A stretch of 57,120 bases of DNA from Nocardia arthritidis NBRC 100137 (lineage in GTDB: Bacteria > Actinomycetota > Actinomycetes > Mycobacteriales > Mycobacteriaceae), in NCBI RefSeq assembly GCF_001612765.1, contig NZ_BDBB01000049.1:1-57120 (forward strand), given 5' to 3'. The translations under genes were made by a program, and so were the position numbers. Shown here one piece after another: positions 32,640-41,607 of this stretch (positions are counted from its first letter, which is position 1; each line of letters opens with the position of its first letter). The notes under the pieces are model-generated. The model was not told the origin of the DNA and searched no databases. It was given only the letters and a program-made list of their open reading frames with translations.

Positions 32640-33214
32640 AGCCAGCCTATTCTCTCCTGCAACGGCAGTGACAGGTCTTCGGTCCGCTGTAAGGGCCGCA
32701 GCGCGCGTTGCCGATCGAGCACCCTGCCCACCTCGTACCCCCACCGCGCGAGCAGGTTCGCCGTGTACTCCGCCTCCCATTCCCGCGCCGGAGACATCGC
32801 CGAATGGCGGTGCACGTTCTCGGTCTCGTAGTGCCCGGCGATGATGTGCCCGAACTCGTGCCCGATCCCGTGGTCCTGATGCCAGGCGGGTGTCGCCTTC
32901 TGATACGCGATGACGTAGGTGTCGGGCGGCGCCGAAAGCTTCAGCGTGATCGCGAAGAAGCAGTCGACCGGCAGCAACTTCTCCTGCAGAAGCACCGTCG
33001 CGCCGGTGAATTCGCAATAGCGCTCGATCAGCTGGCGCATGGTCAGCAATTCGCGCACCTTCATGCGCTGGAGCAGCAGGCGGGTGCGATGCTCGACCTC
33101 GCGAACCCGCGCGGGACTCGGGACGAAGCGAGTTTTTCCGTCCCGCGCGCTATCGGCGGACCCCGCCGTGTCAAGCGCCGAGCGTCTCATGCGCCCGCGC
33201 CGTACGGAACTCAT
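32636..33214 (-). CDS. ImmA/IrrE-family metallopeptidase-like protein
   Basis: A 192-residue M78 (DUF955) protein. The zinc site is GIGHEFGHIIAGH near residue 117 (HExxH) with the downstream Glu in AREWEAEYTANLLARW near 145-150. The N-terminal 80 residues are a helical linker (VREVEHRTRLLLQRMKVRELLTMRQLIERYCEFTG). ImmA/IrrE proteases switch on genes by cutting XRE-type repressors; the XRE gene at 29982 is a likely partner. Start ATG 33214; a second ATG 33190 is also possible. It heads the three-gene operon with the DUF6545 protein and the monooxygenase. Confidence 0.83.
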   Translation of the reverse strand: MSSVRRGRMRRSALDTAGSADSARDGKTRFVPSPARVREVEHRTRLLLQRMKVRELLTMRQLIERYCEFTGATVLLQEKLLPVDCFFAITLKLSAPPDTYVIAYQKATPAWHQDHGIGHEFGHIIAGHYETENVHRHSAMSPAREWEAEYTANLLARWGYEVGRVLDRQRALRPLQRTEDLSLPLQERIGWL

Positions 33215-33469
33215 CAGACCTCACACCCCGCTGCCCGCCCCACCGCCCCGACAGTCGGCAACCGGTCCGTCGAACGGTACTAAAACGATGCCGAGCGCTG
33301 CGCCTGATCAACCATAGTGGTCACAGAACCCCCGTGCCCGGCCGGTTCGGCGTTCAAAATACCACCGCCGCGACCGGACGGCATTGATTCGAATCCCCCT
33401 GGCACGCCTTGCATTCGCGTCGATTCGGCTGTCGTACATCGGCCGCACCTGCTCGGAGGCGACACGGTG

Positions 33470-34411
33470 TCACTCGGCCGTGCGAACGGCCCCCGCCGAT
33501 TTCCCGCCGCCCGGCTCGCACAACGCGTCGCGAATGGTGTCGCGCAGCCAGCGCTGGGCCGGATCGGCGTCGAGCCGGGCATGCCAGAGCAGGCGCACTT
33601 CGACTTCCGGCAGGTCCGCGGCAAAGGGAAACCAGCGAATGCCGAGAGTCCGGCCGTACTGTTCGGCGAGGCGCTGCGGAACGAGTCCGACGTAGCGGCT
33701 CGCGGATACCAGGAGCGCGGCGACAGCGAAGGTCGGGACGACGGCGGCGACGTGGCGTTGCAGGCCCGCCGCCTCGAGGGCATCGTCGAGCGGCCCGCGA
33801 GCGCGTCCACGGCGGGAGGCCGAGACGTGGGGGTGCCCGCACAGTTGCCGCAGCGTCGGGCGGCGGTGCCTGCCCAGCGGGCTGTCGGCGCGGACGATGC
33901 CGACCATTCGTTCCCGGTACAGCACGGCGGTACGGATGTCGGGAGCCGCGTTGTCGCCCACGCCGATATCCAGATCGATCGAACCGTCGCGGAGGGCCTC
34001 TGCGCTTTCGCTGCCCTCCGTGACGAAGCGCAGCACCACACCGGGAGCGCCCGCGGCCGTGGCTTCGACCACCGCCGTCGCCAGGGTCGCGGCGACGCCG
34101 TCGTTGATGCGGATCGTGAAGGTGCGTTCGAGATCGGCGATCGCGACTTCGCGGTCGGCGCTGATCAACGCGGAAGCTTCGTCGAGCAGTGACCGTACGC
34201 GCGGCGCGGTGCGCAGTGCGAACGGTGTCGGAGCCATCCCACGCCCGGCTCGCACCAGGATCGGGTCGTTCATCGCCCGTCGTAACCGACCCAGCGCCCG
34301 GCTGGTCGCGGGGATGGACAGATGCAGGTGCTCGGAAGCCGCCGTGACGCCGCCTTCCCGGAGCAGGGCGTCGAACACCCGCAGGAGGTTCAGATCCAGC
34401 TGCTCGGGCAT
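33470..34411 (-). CDS. LysR-family transcriptional regulator
   Basis: A 313-residue LysR regulator: winged helix residues 4-63 (LLRVFDALLREGGVTAASEHLHLSIPATSRALGRLRRAMNDPILVR), then a periplasmic-binding-protein-like effector domain (ALRDGSIDLDIGVGD, VLYRERMVGIVRADSPL, and AALLVSASRYVGLVPQRLAE). It is divergent from an MFS exporter across 75 bp and is the probable controller of that exporter. NodD/LinR-type features (RAGRGMAPTPFALRTAP) place it in the group that controls aromatic or flavonoid-like inducers. Confidence 0.9.
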   Translation of the reverse strand: MPEQLDLNLLRVFDALLREGGVTAASEHLHLSIPATSRALGRLRRAMNDPILVRAGRGMAPTPFALRTAPRVRSLLDEASALISADREVAIADLERTFTIRINDGVAATLATAVVEATAAGAPGVVLRFVTEGSESAEALRDGSIDLDIGVGDNAAPDIRTAVLYRERMVGIVRADSPLGRHRRPTLRQLCGHPHVSASRRGRARGPLDDALEAAGLQRHVAAVVPTFAVAALLVSASRYVGLVPQRLAEQYGRTLGIRWFPFAADLPEVEVRLLWHARLDADPAQRWLRDTIRDALCEPGGGKSAGAVRTAE

Positions 34412-34413
34412 AG

Positions 34414-34428
34414 TTGCATTCTACGCAA
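34414..34428. promoter_or_regulatory. LysR-type box
   Basis: TTGC, 7 nt, GCAA: an inverted repeat of T-N11-A form directly before the LysR start and 58 bp before the MFS start, where a LysR protein would bind. Confidence 0.4.
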
Positions 34429-34486
34429 GTATCTATTGTCAAAGTTGCGTGGCACGAAGTTCTTCGAGATCCCTACCGTCGGGGAC

Positions 34487-36001
34487 ATGCCGTTCAATGT
34501 CATGCTCCGGGATCGCGTTGCGTTGTCGCGAGACCCGTCCCGTCCCTCCGCACAGCGCGGTCTGCTCGCGATCATGTGCTCCTGCGTAGTCCTCGTCGTC
34601 GGGATGGTCGCCGCGATCAACCTCGCCGTCCCGATGCTCGCCTCGAGCACATTGCATCCGTCCGCCTCGGCGCTGGTGTGGATCGTCGACACCTATGTGG
34701 TCGTGTTCGCCTGCCTCGTCATCCCGGGTGGAGCCGCCGGGGACCGCTTCGGGCGTAAGGGAGTGCTGCTCACGGGCCTGGCGCTGTTCGCGGTGGGCGC
34801 GCTGATCTCTGCGACAGCACCCGGCGTGGCCCTGCTTCTGGTTGGCCGTGCGCTCACGGGTGTCGGCGCTGCCGCCGTGCTGCCCAACACGCTGTCGGTC
34901 CTGCTGCACGCCGTACCCGCCGAACGCAAGGGCGCGACGATCGCCACCTGGGCGTCGATGACCGGCATCGGCGGAGTCGTCGGCAACGTCGGCGGCGGGT
35001 CGATCCTGTCGGGCGGCTCGTGGCGGTGGTTGTTCGCCGCCGCCGTGCCGATCTCGCTGCTTCTCGCCGCGCTCGTGGGACGTATCGCGCCGGTGTCGGC
35101 GCGCCATGATCGCCGCCTCGATCCGCTCGGCGCGGTGCTGCTCGTCGGTGCGTCGGTCGCGCTGCTGCTCGGCATCGTCCAAGGGCCGGAGGCAGGGTGG
35201 AACAGCATGGTCGTCGTCGCTGGGTTCGCCTGTGCCGCTTTGTTGTTCACCGCGTGGACGGTCGTGGAACTGAAGGTCGACCACCCGCTGCTGGATCCCC
35301 GGCTGTTCCGCGTGCCCGGCCTGCGCAGCGCCTGCCTCGGTATGACGGCGGTCTTCTTCGGCATGTTCGCGCTGTTCTATGTCAACGCGTCGTTCTTGCA
35401 GTACGGCAAGGGGTTCAGCGTTCTGCGGACCGGACTGGGGATCGTGCCGCTGACAGTGCCGATCATCCTCGGCGCACGACATGCCGGACGCGTGTCGGGA
35501 CGCATCGGCCTCGACGCGACCATCGCACTGGCCTTCACGTTCGTCGGATGTGGGCTGCTGGGGCTGTCCGCGAGCGGCACGCAGACGTCCTACCTCGCAT
35601 ACGGGGCGTGGCTCGTGATCACCGGAATCGGTGTGGCGCTGGCCCTTCCGACGCTGTCCGGCGCCATCGCCGGTTCGCTGCCGCCGGAGCAGGCCGGAGT
35701 CGGAGCGGGACTGCAAGCCACCACGCGGGAATTCGGCAGCGCCCTGGGGGTCGCGGTCATCGGCACGGTGCTCACCGCACGATTCGCCGCCGCGCTACCA
35801 CCGGACATCCGCGCCGACCATTCCCCGCACACCGTGGCCGAAGCCCTCGCCACGACCGCGCCCGATCGCGCCACCGAGGTCGTCACGGCGTTCGTCTCGG
35901 GAGCGGACGCCGGATTCCGCGTGATCGGCGTGACCGTACTCGTCCTCGGCGGGCTCGTCGTACTGCAGTCGCTGCTGACCCGGCGGAGTAGCCGGTCGTA
36001 G
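34487..36001 (+). CDS. MFS drug exporter (DHA2/EmrB-QacA type)
   Basis: A 504-residue transporter with about 14 hydrophobic helices. Motif A is PGGAAGDRFGRKGVLLTGLALFAVG near residue 85, motif C-like segment WASMTGIGGVVGNVGGG near 160, and motif D-type WIVDTYVVVFACL near 68. It should export toxic organic cations or other drugs using the proton gradient. Start ATG 34487 (MPFNVM) is taken; ATG 34502 is possible. It is divergent from the LysR regulator that likely induces it. Confidence 0.88.
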   Translation: MPFNVMLRDRVALSRDPSRPSAQRGLLAIMCSCVVLVVGMVAAINLAVPMLASSTLHPSASALVWIVDTYVVVFACLVIPGGAAGDRFGRKGVLLTGLALFAVGALISATAPGVALLLVGRALTGVGAAAVLPNTLSVLLHAVPAERKGATIATWASMTGIGGVVGNVGGGSILSGGSWRWLFAAAVPISLLLAALVGRIAPVSARHDRRLDPLGAVLLVGASVALLLGIVQGPEAGWNSMVVVAGFACAALLFTAWTVVELKVDHPLLDPRLFRVPGLRSACLGMTAVFFGMFALFYVNASFLQYGKGFSVLRTGLGIVPLTVPIILGARHAGRVSGRIGLDATIALAFTFVGCGLLGLSASGTQTSYLAYGAWLVITGIGVALALPTLSGAIAGSLPPEQAGVGAGLQATTREFGSALGVAVIGTVLTARFAAALPPDIRADHSPHTVAEALATTAPDRATEVVTAFVSGADAGFRVIGVTVLVLGGLVVLQSLLTRRSSRS

Positions 36002-36006
36002 GTTGA

Positions 36007-36300
36007 TCAGGGGACGATATCCGCGCTCACAACGACGTATCGGGTGCGGTCGGTGTTCTGGGCCTCCGACCCGAGGTCGATCACCGTCGCGTCACCGAGT
36101 TGTTCGACGACGGTGACACCGATCTCCACCGGCACCGGGTACGCCGAATCGGGACCGAGGTCGTCAGGTGCGCCGAAGATCGGCAGCTTGTCGATCAGGC
36201 TGTGCGTGACACCGTCGACGTCGGTGAATTCGACCTCGATGACGCCCGGTTGATAGTCCGACACCCATCGGACGGCTTTTCCCCAAATAGTCGCCATCAC
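36007..36300 (-). CDS. small hypothetical protein
   Basis: A 97-residue protein with an all-beta look: IWGKAVRWVSDYQPGVIEVEFTDVDGVTHSLIDKLPIF followed by YPVPVEIGVTVVEQLGDATVID. Comparable small proteins occur across actinobacteria without known function, often as single genes. Start GTG 36300 or ATG 36297. It is convergent with the MFS gene (5 bp apart). Confidence 0.6.
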   Translation of the reverse strand: MMATIWGKAVRWVSDYQPGVIEVEFTDVDGVTHSLIDKLPIFGAPDDLGPDSAYPVPVEIGVTVVEQLGDATVIDLGSEAQNTDRTRYVVVSADIVP

Positions 36301-36517
36301 TCAATATGCCAGCCGATTCGGTGCTTCGCCCAACGCGCAGGCGCAACCACCGGTCGCCGTATCAGCGCCTCCAGCCGACCAGCGGATACCCCCGCAGCCC
36401 ATCGACTCTCCGGGGAGTGACGGGCGTCCGCCCACCCCACAGAACACCGGTGGCGAGCTTCGAGCCACCGGATCGAATCCGCGAGGTAGTCGCGGACCTA
36501 CACGAAGGAGTATCGAC

Positions 36518-36674
36518 ATGGACGTCTTCGTCACCGGAGCGACCGGGTGGATCGGTTCGGCTGTCGTCGACGAGTTGCTGGACGCCGGTCACGAGGTCAC
36601 CGGCCTCGCCAGCTCGGGCGACTCGGCCGCCGCGCTGGAGCGGAAAGGAGCCCGGGCGCGGCGCGGCGACCTCG
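36518..36674 (+). pseudogene. NAD-dependent epimerase/dehydratase, N-terminal fragment
   Basis: Starts with a good GAAGGAG ribosome binding site and ATG 36518, then MDVFVTGATGWIGSAVVDELLDAGHEVTGLASS, the first beta-alpha-beta unit and GATGWIG cofactor loop of an extended SDR. After about 52 codons homology stops and an insertion-sequence remnant begins. The remaining 240 or so residues of the enzyme are missing, so it cannot be active. Confidence 0.75.
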
Positions 36675-36805
36675 ACGATCGAGCGCGCGATTTCCTGGCT
36701 GACCGGCTACCGCTGCCTCAACATCCGCTACGACCGCCAGGCCACCACTTCCTCGCCTTCCTCACCCTCGCCGCGACACGTACCTGGTACAAGAAACTCG
36801 CGAAA
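36675..36805 (+). mobile_element. IS5-type transposase C-terminal remnant, frameshifted
   Basis: One frame reads TIERAISWLTGYRCLNIRYDRQAT and, after a shift near 36746 explained by one lost C, the next reads HFLAFLTLAATRTWYKKLAK. Together these are the C-terminal end of an IS5-family DDE transposase (usual form VERTxxWLxGYRRLxxRYDR...FLAFLxLAAxxxxYKxL). No terminal inverted repeats or target duplications were found around it. It lies exactly between two truncated genes, suggesting that the element caused a deletion and then decayed. Confidence 0.7.
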
Positions 36806-37009
36806 TACGCCGGTCGAGGCCTGGCACGGAAGCTGCACGATACGCTGTTGAGCAGCCGACCCGAACGGCGTGCGACGCTCCTGGTCGAGCCCGAGAATGA
36901 ACGCGCTTACGGCGCGTACCTGCGCTGGGGATGGTCCCGAGTCGGTGTAACGAAACCGAGTTGGCCGGACGCACCGACATTCGATGTCTTGATTCGTGAG
37001 CTGAGATAA
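36806..37009 (+). pseudogene. GNAT acetyltransferase, C-terminal fragment
   Basis: GRGLARKLHDTLLSSRPERRATLLVEPENERAYGAYLRWGWSRVG with a final FDVLIREL is the acetyl-CoA-binding and last part of a GNAT acetyltransferase (the R/Q-x-x-G-x-G/A loop is represented by GRGLAR). The N-terminal 80 to 100 residues are missing. By chance the frame is open from the upstream epimerase start, giving a 163-residue chimera that is unlikely to fold. Confidence 0.72.
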
Positions 37010-37118
37010 CGTGAGCATGCGCGAGCTATCGACGCTGGACAATGATGCTCGTACGGCAGGGCGTCGTCGCGGTGCTCGCGCGATCAGGTCGCGGACGCGT
37101 CTTCTCGGCCACGTCGTG

Positions 37119-37144
37119 GGGCAGGCGGTCGCCACTGCCTGCCC
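37119..37144. terminator. hairpin downstream of epoxide hydrolase
   Basis: GGGCAGGC and GCCTGCCC (8-bp perfect) flank a 10-nt loop, 18 bp beyond the end of the epoxide hydrolase gene on the minus strand. No T run. Confidence 0.5.
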
Positions 37145-37161
37145 GCTCCGACTCCGTTGAA

Positions 37162-38319
37162 TCAGTCCAGCGACCGGAAGAACTCGCGCACGTCGCCGAT
37201 CAGCAGCTCCGGTACCTCGAGTGCGGGGAAATGCCCGCCGGAGTAGAACTCCGACCAATGGGTGATGTTGTGTGTGTGCTCGGCGAAGCGGCGGATGGCG
37301 TAGTCGCCGTCCTTGAATACCGCGACGCCGGTGGGCACGGTGCCTTTCGGTTTCGGGGCGAACATGGTCGCGTCGTGGAAGCGCTCGTAGTAGAGGTTGG
37401 CGACGCTTCGGGCGGTGTCGGTGAACCAGTAGATGCTCACCGTGGTGAGCAGGCGATCGAGGTCGACGGCCTGTTCCGGCAGGTCGTGGGATCGGTCGGT
37501 CCACTCGCGGTACTTCTCCACGATCCAGCCGAGCTGGCCGGTCGGGGAATCGGCGAGCAACTGGGCGATGGTGTTCGGGCGGGAGCCCTTCAAATTCATG
37601 TAGGCGGAACCGTCGTCCTGGAACTTCTTCATCGCGCCCAGTCGCGCCTTCTCCGCGTCGGTGAGCGCGGCCACGTCGGCGGGGTCGCCGGTCGGGAAGG
37701 TCACCAACGCGTTGACGTGCACGCCGAGGACATGCTCGGCATCGGTCCGCCCCAGTGCCGGGGCGATGAAGGCGCCGTGGTCGCCGCCCTGCACGCCGTA
37801 GCGGTCATAGCCGAGGCGGGCCATGAGTTCGGCGAGCGCCGCCGCGATCCGGCCGTCGTTCCAGCCCGGCTCGGTGATCGGGCCGGAGAAACCGTGGCCG
37901 GGCAGCGACGGGATGACCAGGTGGAAGGCGGGCGTGTCCGGGGCGCCGTGCGCGGCGGGGTCGGTGAGCGGGCCGATCATGTCGCGGAAGTCGGCCACCG
38001 AACTCGGCCACCCGTGCAGCAACAGCAGCGGGGTGGCGTCCTCTCGAGCCGAGCGCACATGCAGGAAGTGCACGTTCTGTCCGGAGACGATGGTGGTGAA
38101 CTGCGGGTAGGCGTTCAACTGCGCCTCGGCGGCGCGCCAGTCGAACTTCTCGGCCCAGTACCCGGCCAGTTCCTTCAGGTAGGCCGTCGGCACACCGCGC
38201 TCCCAGCCGACGCCGGGCAGGTCGTCGATCCAGCGGGTGCGGGCCACGCGAAAGCGAAGGTCGTCCAGGTCGGCCTGCGGGATGTCGATGCGGAAGGGGC
38301 GGATCTCGGTGTTCGTCAT
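37162..38319 (-). CDS. epoxide hydrolase (EHN-domain alpha/beta hydrolase)
   Basis: A 385-residue enzyme. Residues 3-105 are the EHN N-terminal domain (FRIDIPQADLDDLRFRVARTRW; GVPTAYLKELAGYWAEKFDWRAAEAQLN). The catalytic core has the oxyanion motif LLLLHGWPSS near 98-107, nucleophile Asp in GVQGGDHGAF near 173, and the closing His in SGGHFPALEVPE near 362. The tyrosine-rich cap region lies between. It should add water to epoxides. No partner gene is adjacent; its promoter faces the LuxR regulator at 38479. Confidence 0.9.
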   Translation of the reverse strand: MTNTEIRPFRIDIPQADLDDLRFRVARTRWIDDLPGVGWERGVPTAYLKELAGYWAEKFDWRAAEAQLNAYPQFTTIVSGQNVHFLHVRSAREDATPLLLLHGWPSSVADFRDMIGPLTDPAAHGAPDTPAFHLVIPSLPGHGFSGPITEPGWNDGRIAAALAELMARLGYDRYGVQGGDHGAFIAPALGRTDAEHVLGVHVNALVTFPTGDPADVAALTDAEKARLGAMKKFQDDGSAYMNLKGSRPNTIAQLLADSPTGQLGWIVEKYREWTDRSHDLPEQAVDLDRLLTTVSIYWFTDTARSVANLYYERFHDATMFAPKPKGTVPTGVAVFKDGDYAIRRFAEHTHNITHWSEFYSGGHFPALEVPELLIGDVREFFRSLD

Positions 38320-38478
38320 GCCATTGATACTTCGGGTAACGAGGGGCCCGCCGAATCACGAGAATTCGTTATTTCCATCGTGGGCGCTCTGGCTCGAAGT
38401 ACCGATCCAGCTCTCCACCGCGCTCCGCCTCGGCTCCCGCGATTGGCGCTGACCTCGCCGTCGGGGCATGATCGCGCC

Positions 38479-41436
38479 GTGGTCAGCCTTCCGGTATGCG
38501 GCGCCTTCGTGGGGCGGGCCGCTGAGCTCGCGGCATTGCAGGATGCCTATGGGGAGCCGGCGGTGCATACCGTGCTGGTCGGGGGCGAAGCGGGGATCGG
38601 CAAGTCGCGGCTGGTCGCGGAGTTCGGGACGCGGCTCAGGGCCCGCACGGCGGTGCTGTCCGGGCGGTGCCCGGAATTCGGCGCGAAGGGGGTGCCGTTC
38701 ACTCCGTTCGTCGCGGTCATGCGCGCACTGCTGCGCGACCAGGGCGTGGAGGCGCTCGCGGCGCTGCTCCCGGCGAAACCCGCGCTGGCGCGCTGGCTTC
38801 CCGAACTGGCGGCGCGGTCCGGCGCGGCGGAGATCGACACCGATCGGATCCGGTTGTTCGGCGAGATCCTGACCGTGCTGGAACAGTGCTCGATGAACAG
38901 ACCGCTGGTGGTGGTGCTGGAGGATCTGCACTGGGCCGACGAGGCCGGCCTGGAATTGCTCGCCTTCCTGGTGGCCAACATCGCCGAAGGTGATCTGTTC
39001 TTGGTCGGCACCTACCGGCCCGCCGATTCCGGACCGTTGCGCAAGCTGGTCGCGGGCCTGCGCCGCGACCCCGGTGTCCGCCTGCTTTCTCCGGCGCCAC
39101 TGACCAGGCACGAGGTGGGCAGGCAGCTGGCGGCGCTGCGCGGCCGGGAGCCGGAACCAGGAACGATCGGGCGAATCTTCGAGCGCAGCAGAGGAATTCC
39201 GTTGTTCGTCGAGGCGCTCGGTCCCGCACCCGAGGATACGCCCGCCGCACTGTCGGAGCTGTTGCTCGGCCACCTGTCCGACCTGCCCGACCAAACCGCG
39301 TCGGTGCTGCGGCTCGCGGCGGCGGCCGGGTCACCGGTCCGGCATACCCTGCTGGCGGCCGCCTCCGATCTCGCCGAGGACACGCTCACCGCGGCTTTGC
39401 ATCAGCTGATCGACCAGCAGCTCTTGGTGCCCACCGACACCGGCTATCAGTTCCGCCACGTGCTCATCCGCGACGCCGTCTACGACGATCTCCTACCAGC
39501 CGAGCGAAAAAGGCTGCACAGCAGCCTTTCTCGTGTACTGGCCGCGCTCCGCAAGCGGGAACCGGACGAGTGCCCCTCCGGCGAGCTGGCCTACCACGCG
39601 TATGCCGCCGGGGAGCTGCCGCTGGCACTCGAGGCCGCCTGGGAAGCCGCGGCAGAAGCGGAAACCGTTGGAGCGCATCGTGTCCGCGTGCGCTATCTGG
39701 ACCAGGTGCTCGAATCGTGGGATCGGGTGCCGGAAGCGGCGAGCCGGGTGGACGCCGACCGGATCGATGTGGTGGAAGCGGTGGTCGCCGCGTGCTACCG
39801 GGGCGGTGTCGTCGAGCGCGGAATCGCGGCGGCCGACGAAGCGCTGACCGTCATCGATGCGGAGACCGCCCCGGAGCGCGCGGCCCGGCTGCACTACTAC
39901 CGCGCGGGACTGCGCAATCAGAGCAGCGGCGGCGGGGAAGACGACCTGCTCGCGGCGCTGGCTTACCTTCCTTCGGACCGGCCGACCCTGCTGCGCGGCG
40001 AAGTGCTCGCCGAACTCGCCGCGGCGCGGGTGTTCAGCGGCGCGGCGGCGGCGGCCGAGAACGACGCGCGCGCCGCCGTCGAGGTGGCCGAACGGTTACG
40101 CAGTGCGCCGAACGCCGACGACACCTCGCCGGTAATGGCTACGTCGCGTGCGCCCGAGGAGGCCGCCGGCGCGGACGCCGCGTCCGCATGGCCGCATTCG
40201 AGCGTCTTTCGCGACGACCGGCGCGCCGGGGCGCTGGCCGCGCGCGCCTACGCCTATCTCGGGCTGGCAACCGCGGACCGTCCGAAGGCCGCCGTCGCCC
40301 ACTTCGAACAGGCGCATGCGATCGCGAAGGCCGCGCAAGATCCGGGCACATTGCTCACGGTGGTGCTGTGGGAGTCGGCACTGCTGGTGTCGGCGGGCGC
40401 CGACGAGGCTGCCATCACGGCGATCCAGCAGGGGCTACGCGCCGCGCACGAGACCTACCGATTCGCCGAGGCGGCACCGATCCTGCTGGTCAAATGGGCA
40501 CAGGCGCTCACTGCGCTGGGCCGCTGGAACGAAGCGCTCGAGCTGATCGACGAATCGCTCACCGAGCAGCTGACCCCGTTGAGCACCGCCGCGCTGCTGC
40601 TGTGTCACGCGCGGATCATGCTGGCGCGTGGGGACGAGGAGGCCGCGGCGGCGAGCGCGGCGACCGCACAGCCCTTGCTCGGAGACCGCCGCTGGGCCAG
40701 GCAATACCAGATCCAACTGCACACCGTGCGGACCGAGATCGCGCACGCGGCGGGCAACCCGCAGCGCGCCGCCGAGATCGGCGCTGCGACATTGAGCGCG
40801 GACGACCTGGCCGCGCACCACCACGAGGCGTGGGCACTGGCCGAGGCGATCGCCCGAACTCGCCGCGCCCCACTGGTTCTGGACTCCGTCACGGCGAAGT
40901 TGCCGGTGACGTCCGCCGTCGACATCGCATGTCGGAATTCCTGCCACGCCGTGCGCAGTGGCCGTCCCGCTGATTGGGCCAAGGCGGTGTCCTCCTGGCG
41001 AGCCCTCGGTCGACCGTACGAGCTCGCGCGCAGCCTGCTCGAATCCGGCGACGCGGAATTGGCAGCGGGTGATCGCGCGGCAGCACGCGGCGCACTGCGT
41101 TCCGTTCTGGAGCTGGCCGACGAGTTGGCGGCCGAGCCACTCGCCGAGCAAGCCAGGCGGCTGGCCGATCGCGCCGGGATCGATCTCGCCCATTCCGGCA
41201 ACCGGCCTGCCACGACCTCGCGGGCGGACACAGCGGGCCTGACCCCACGGGAACTCGACGTGCTGCGTCTGGTGGCGACGGGAGCCAGCAACCGTCAGAT
41301 CGCGGCCGAGCTTTTCATCAGCGCCAACACCGCCGGTGTGCACGTCTCGCGGATCCTCGCCAAGCTCGGCGCGTCCAGCCGCACCGAAGCGGCCGCGACG
41401 GCGCGGAAACGCGGATTGCTCGTCGCCGACGGATGA
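38479..41436 (+). CDS. large LuxR-family regulator with AAA ATPase (LAL type)
   Basis: A 985-residue LAL-type regulator. Residues 8-300 are an AAA/STAND ATPase: FVGRAAELAAL, Walker A VLVGGEAGIGKSRLV near 38, Walker B PLVVVLEDLHWAD near 148. The middle 550 residues are helical TPR-like repeats. Residues about 925-985 are a LuxR HTH (GLTPRELDVLRLVATGASNRQIAAELFISANTAGVHVSRILAKLGASSRTEAA). Start GTG 38479 gives VVSLPVCGAFVGRAAEL, the usual N-terminus of the family. Such proteins activate catabolic or antibiotic genes. The divergent epoxide hydrolase or downstream acyl-CoA dehydrogenase are possible targets. Confidence 0.9.
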   Translation: MVSLPVCGAFVGRAAELAALQDAYGEPAVHTVLVGGEAGIGKSRLVAEFGTRLRARTAVLSGRCPEFGAKGVPFTPFVAVMRALLRDQGVEALAALLPAKPALARWLPELAARSGAAEIDTDRIRLFGEILTVLEQCSMNRPLVVVLEDLHWADEAGLELLAFLVANIAEGDLFLVGTYRPADSGPLRKLVAGLRRDPGVRLLSPAPLTRHEVGRQLAALRGREPEPGTIGRIFERSRGIPLFVEALGPAPEDTPAALSELLLGHLSDLPDQTASVLRLAAAAGSPVRHTLLAAASDLAEDTLTAALHQLIDQQLLVPTDTGYQFRHVLIRDAVYDDLLPAERKRLHSSLSRVLAALRKREPDECPSGELAYHAYAAGELPLALEAAWEAAAEAETVGAHRVRVRYLDQVLESWDRVPEAASRVDADRIDVVEAVVAACYRGGVVERGIAAADEALTVIDAETAPERAARLHYYRAGLRNQSSGGGEDDLLAALAYLPSDRPTLLRGEVLAELAAARVFSGAAAAAENDARAAVEVAERLRSAPNADDTSPVMATSRAPEEAAGADAASAWPHSSVFRDDRRAGALAARAYAYLGLATADRPKAAVAHFEQAHAIAKAAQDPGTLLTVVLWESALLVSAGADEAAITAIQQGLRAAHETYRFAEAAPILLVKWAQALTALGRWNEALELIDESLTEQLTPLSTAALLLCHARIMLARGDEEAAAASAATAQPLLGDRRWARQYQIQLHTVRTEIAHAAGNPQRAAEIGAATLSADDLAAHHHEAWALAEAIARTRRAPLVLDSVTAKLPVTSAVDIACRNSCHAVRSGRPADWAKAVSSWRALGRPYELARSLLESGDAELAAGDRAAARGALRSVLELADELAAEPLAEQARRLADRAGIDLAHSGNRPATTSRADTAGLTPRELDVLRLVATGASNRQIAAELFISANTAGVHVSRILAKLGASSRTEAAATARKRGLLVADG

Positions 41437-41607
41437 CCGACCACGGGCTGGCGGCATGATCGGCATCGTCCGCGCCGCCGCGTAACGAACGCGACCCACC
41501 ACGTTTCGTGCCGGTGCGCGGGCCACACAGGTTCGATCGCCGACCAGGCATACTCCTCAGCGGCCGATCGGTGCGATGGCCGTGGATACCGGACCACCGA
41601 CCCGTAA

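Noticed and set aside
33383..33402. TTCGAATCC-like tRNA T-loop
   Set aside because: The flanking bases do not pair as a T-stem and no acceptor, D or anticodon arms can be drawn. GATTCGAATC is a plain palindrome.
36518..37009. A single intact 163-residue gene
   Set aside because: Its three parts belong to three unrelated families and the middle part is out of frame with its own homology; it is a chimera by chance.
36728..37504. Minus-strand open frame over the mosaic scar and epoxide hydrolase end
   Set aside because: Overlaps the epoxide hydrolase in another frame on the same strand and has no recognisable domain.
37042..38478. N-terminal extension of the LuxR regulator by about 480 codons
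   Set aside because: It is antisense to the epoxide hydrolase and lacks any LuxR/ATPase feature; the conserved start FVGRAAEL is at 38479.
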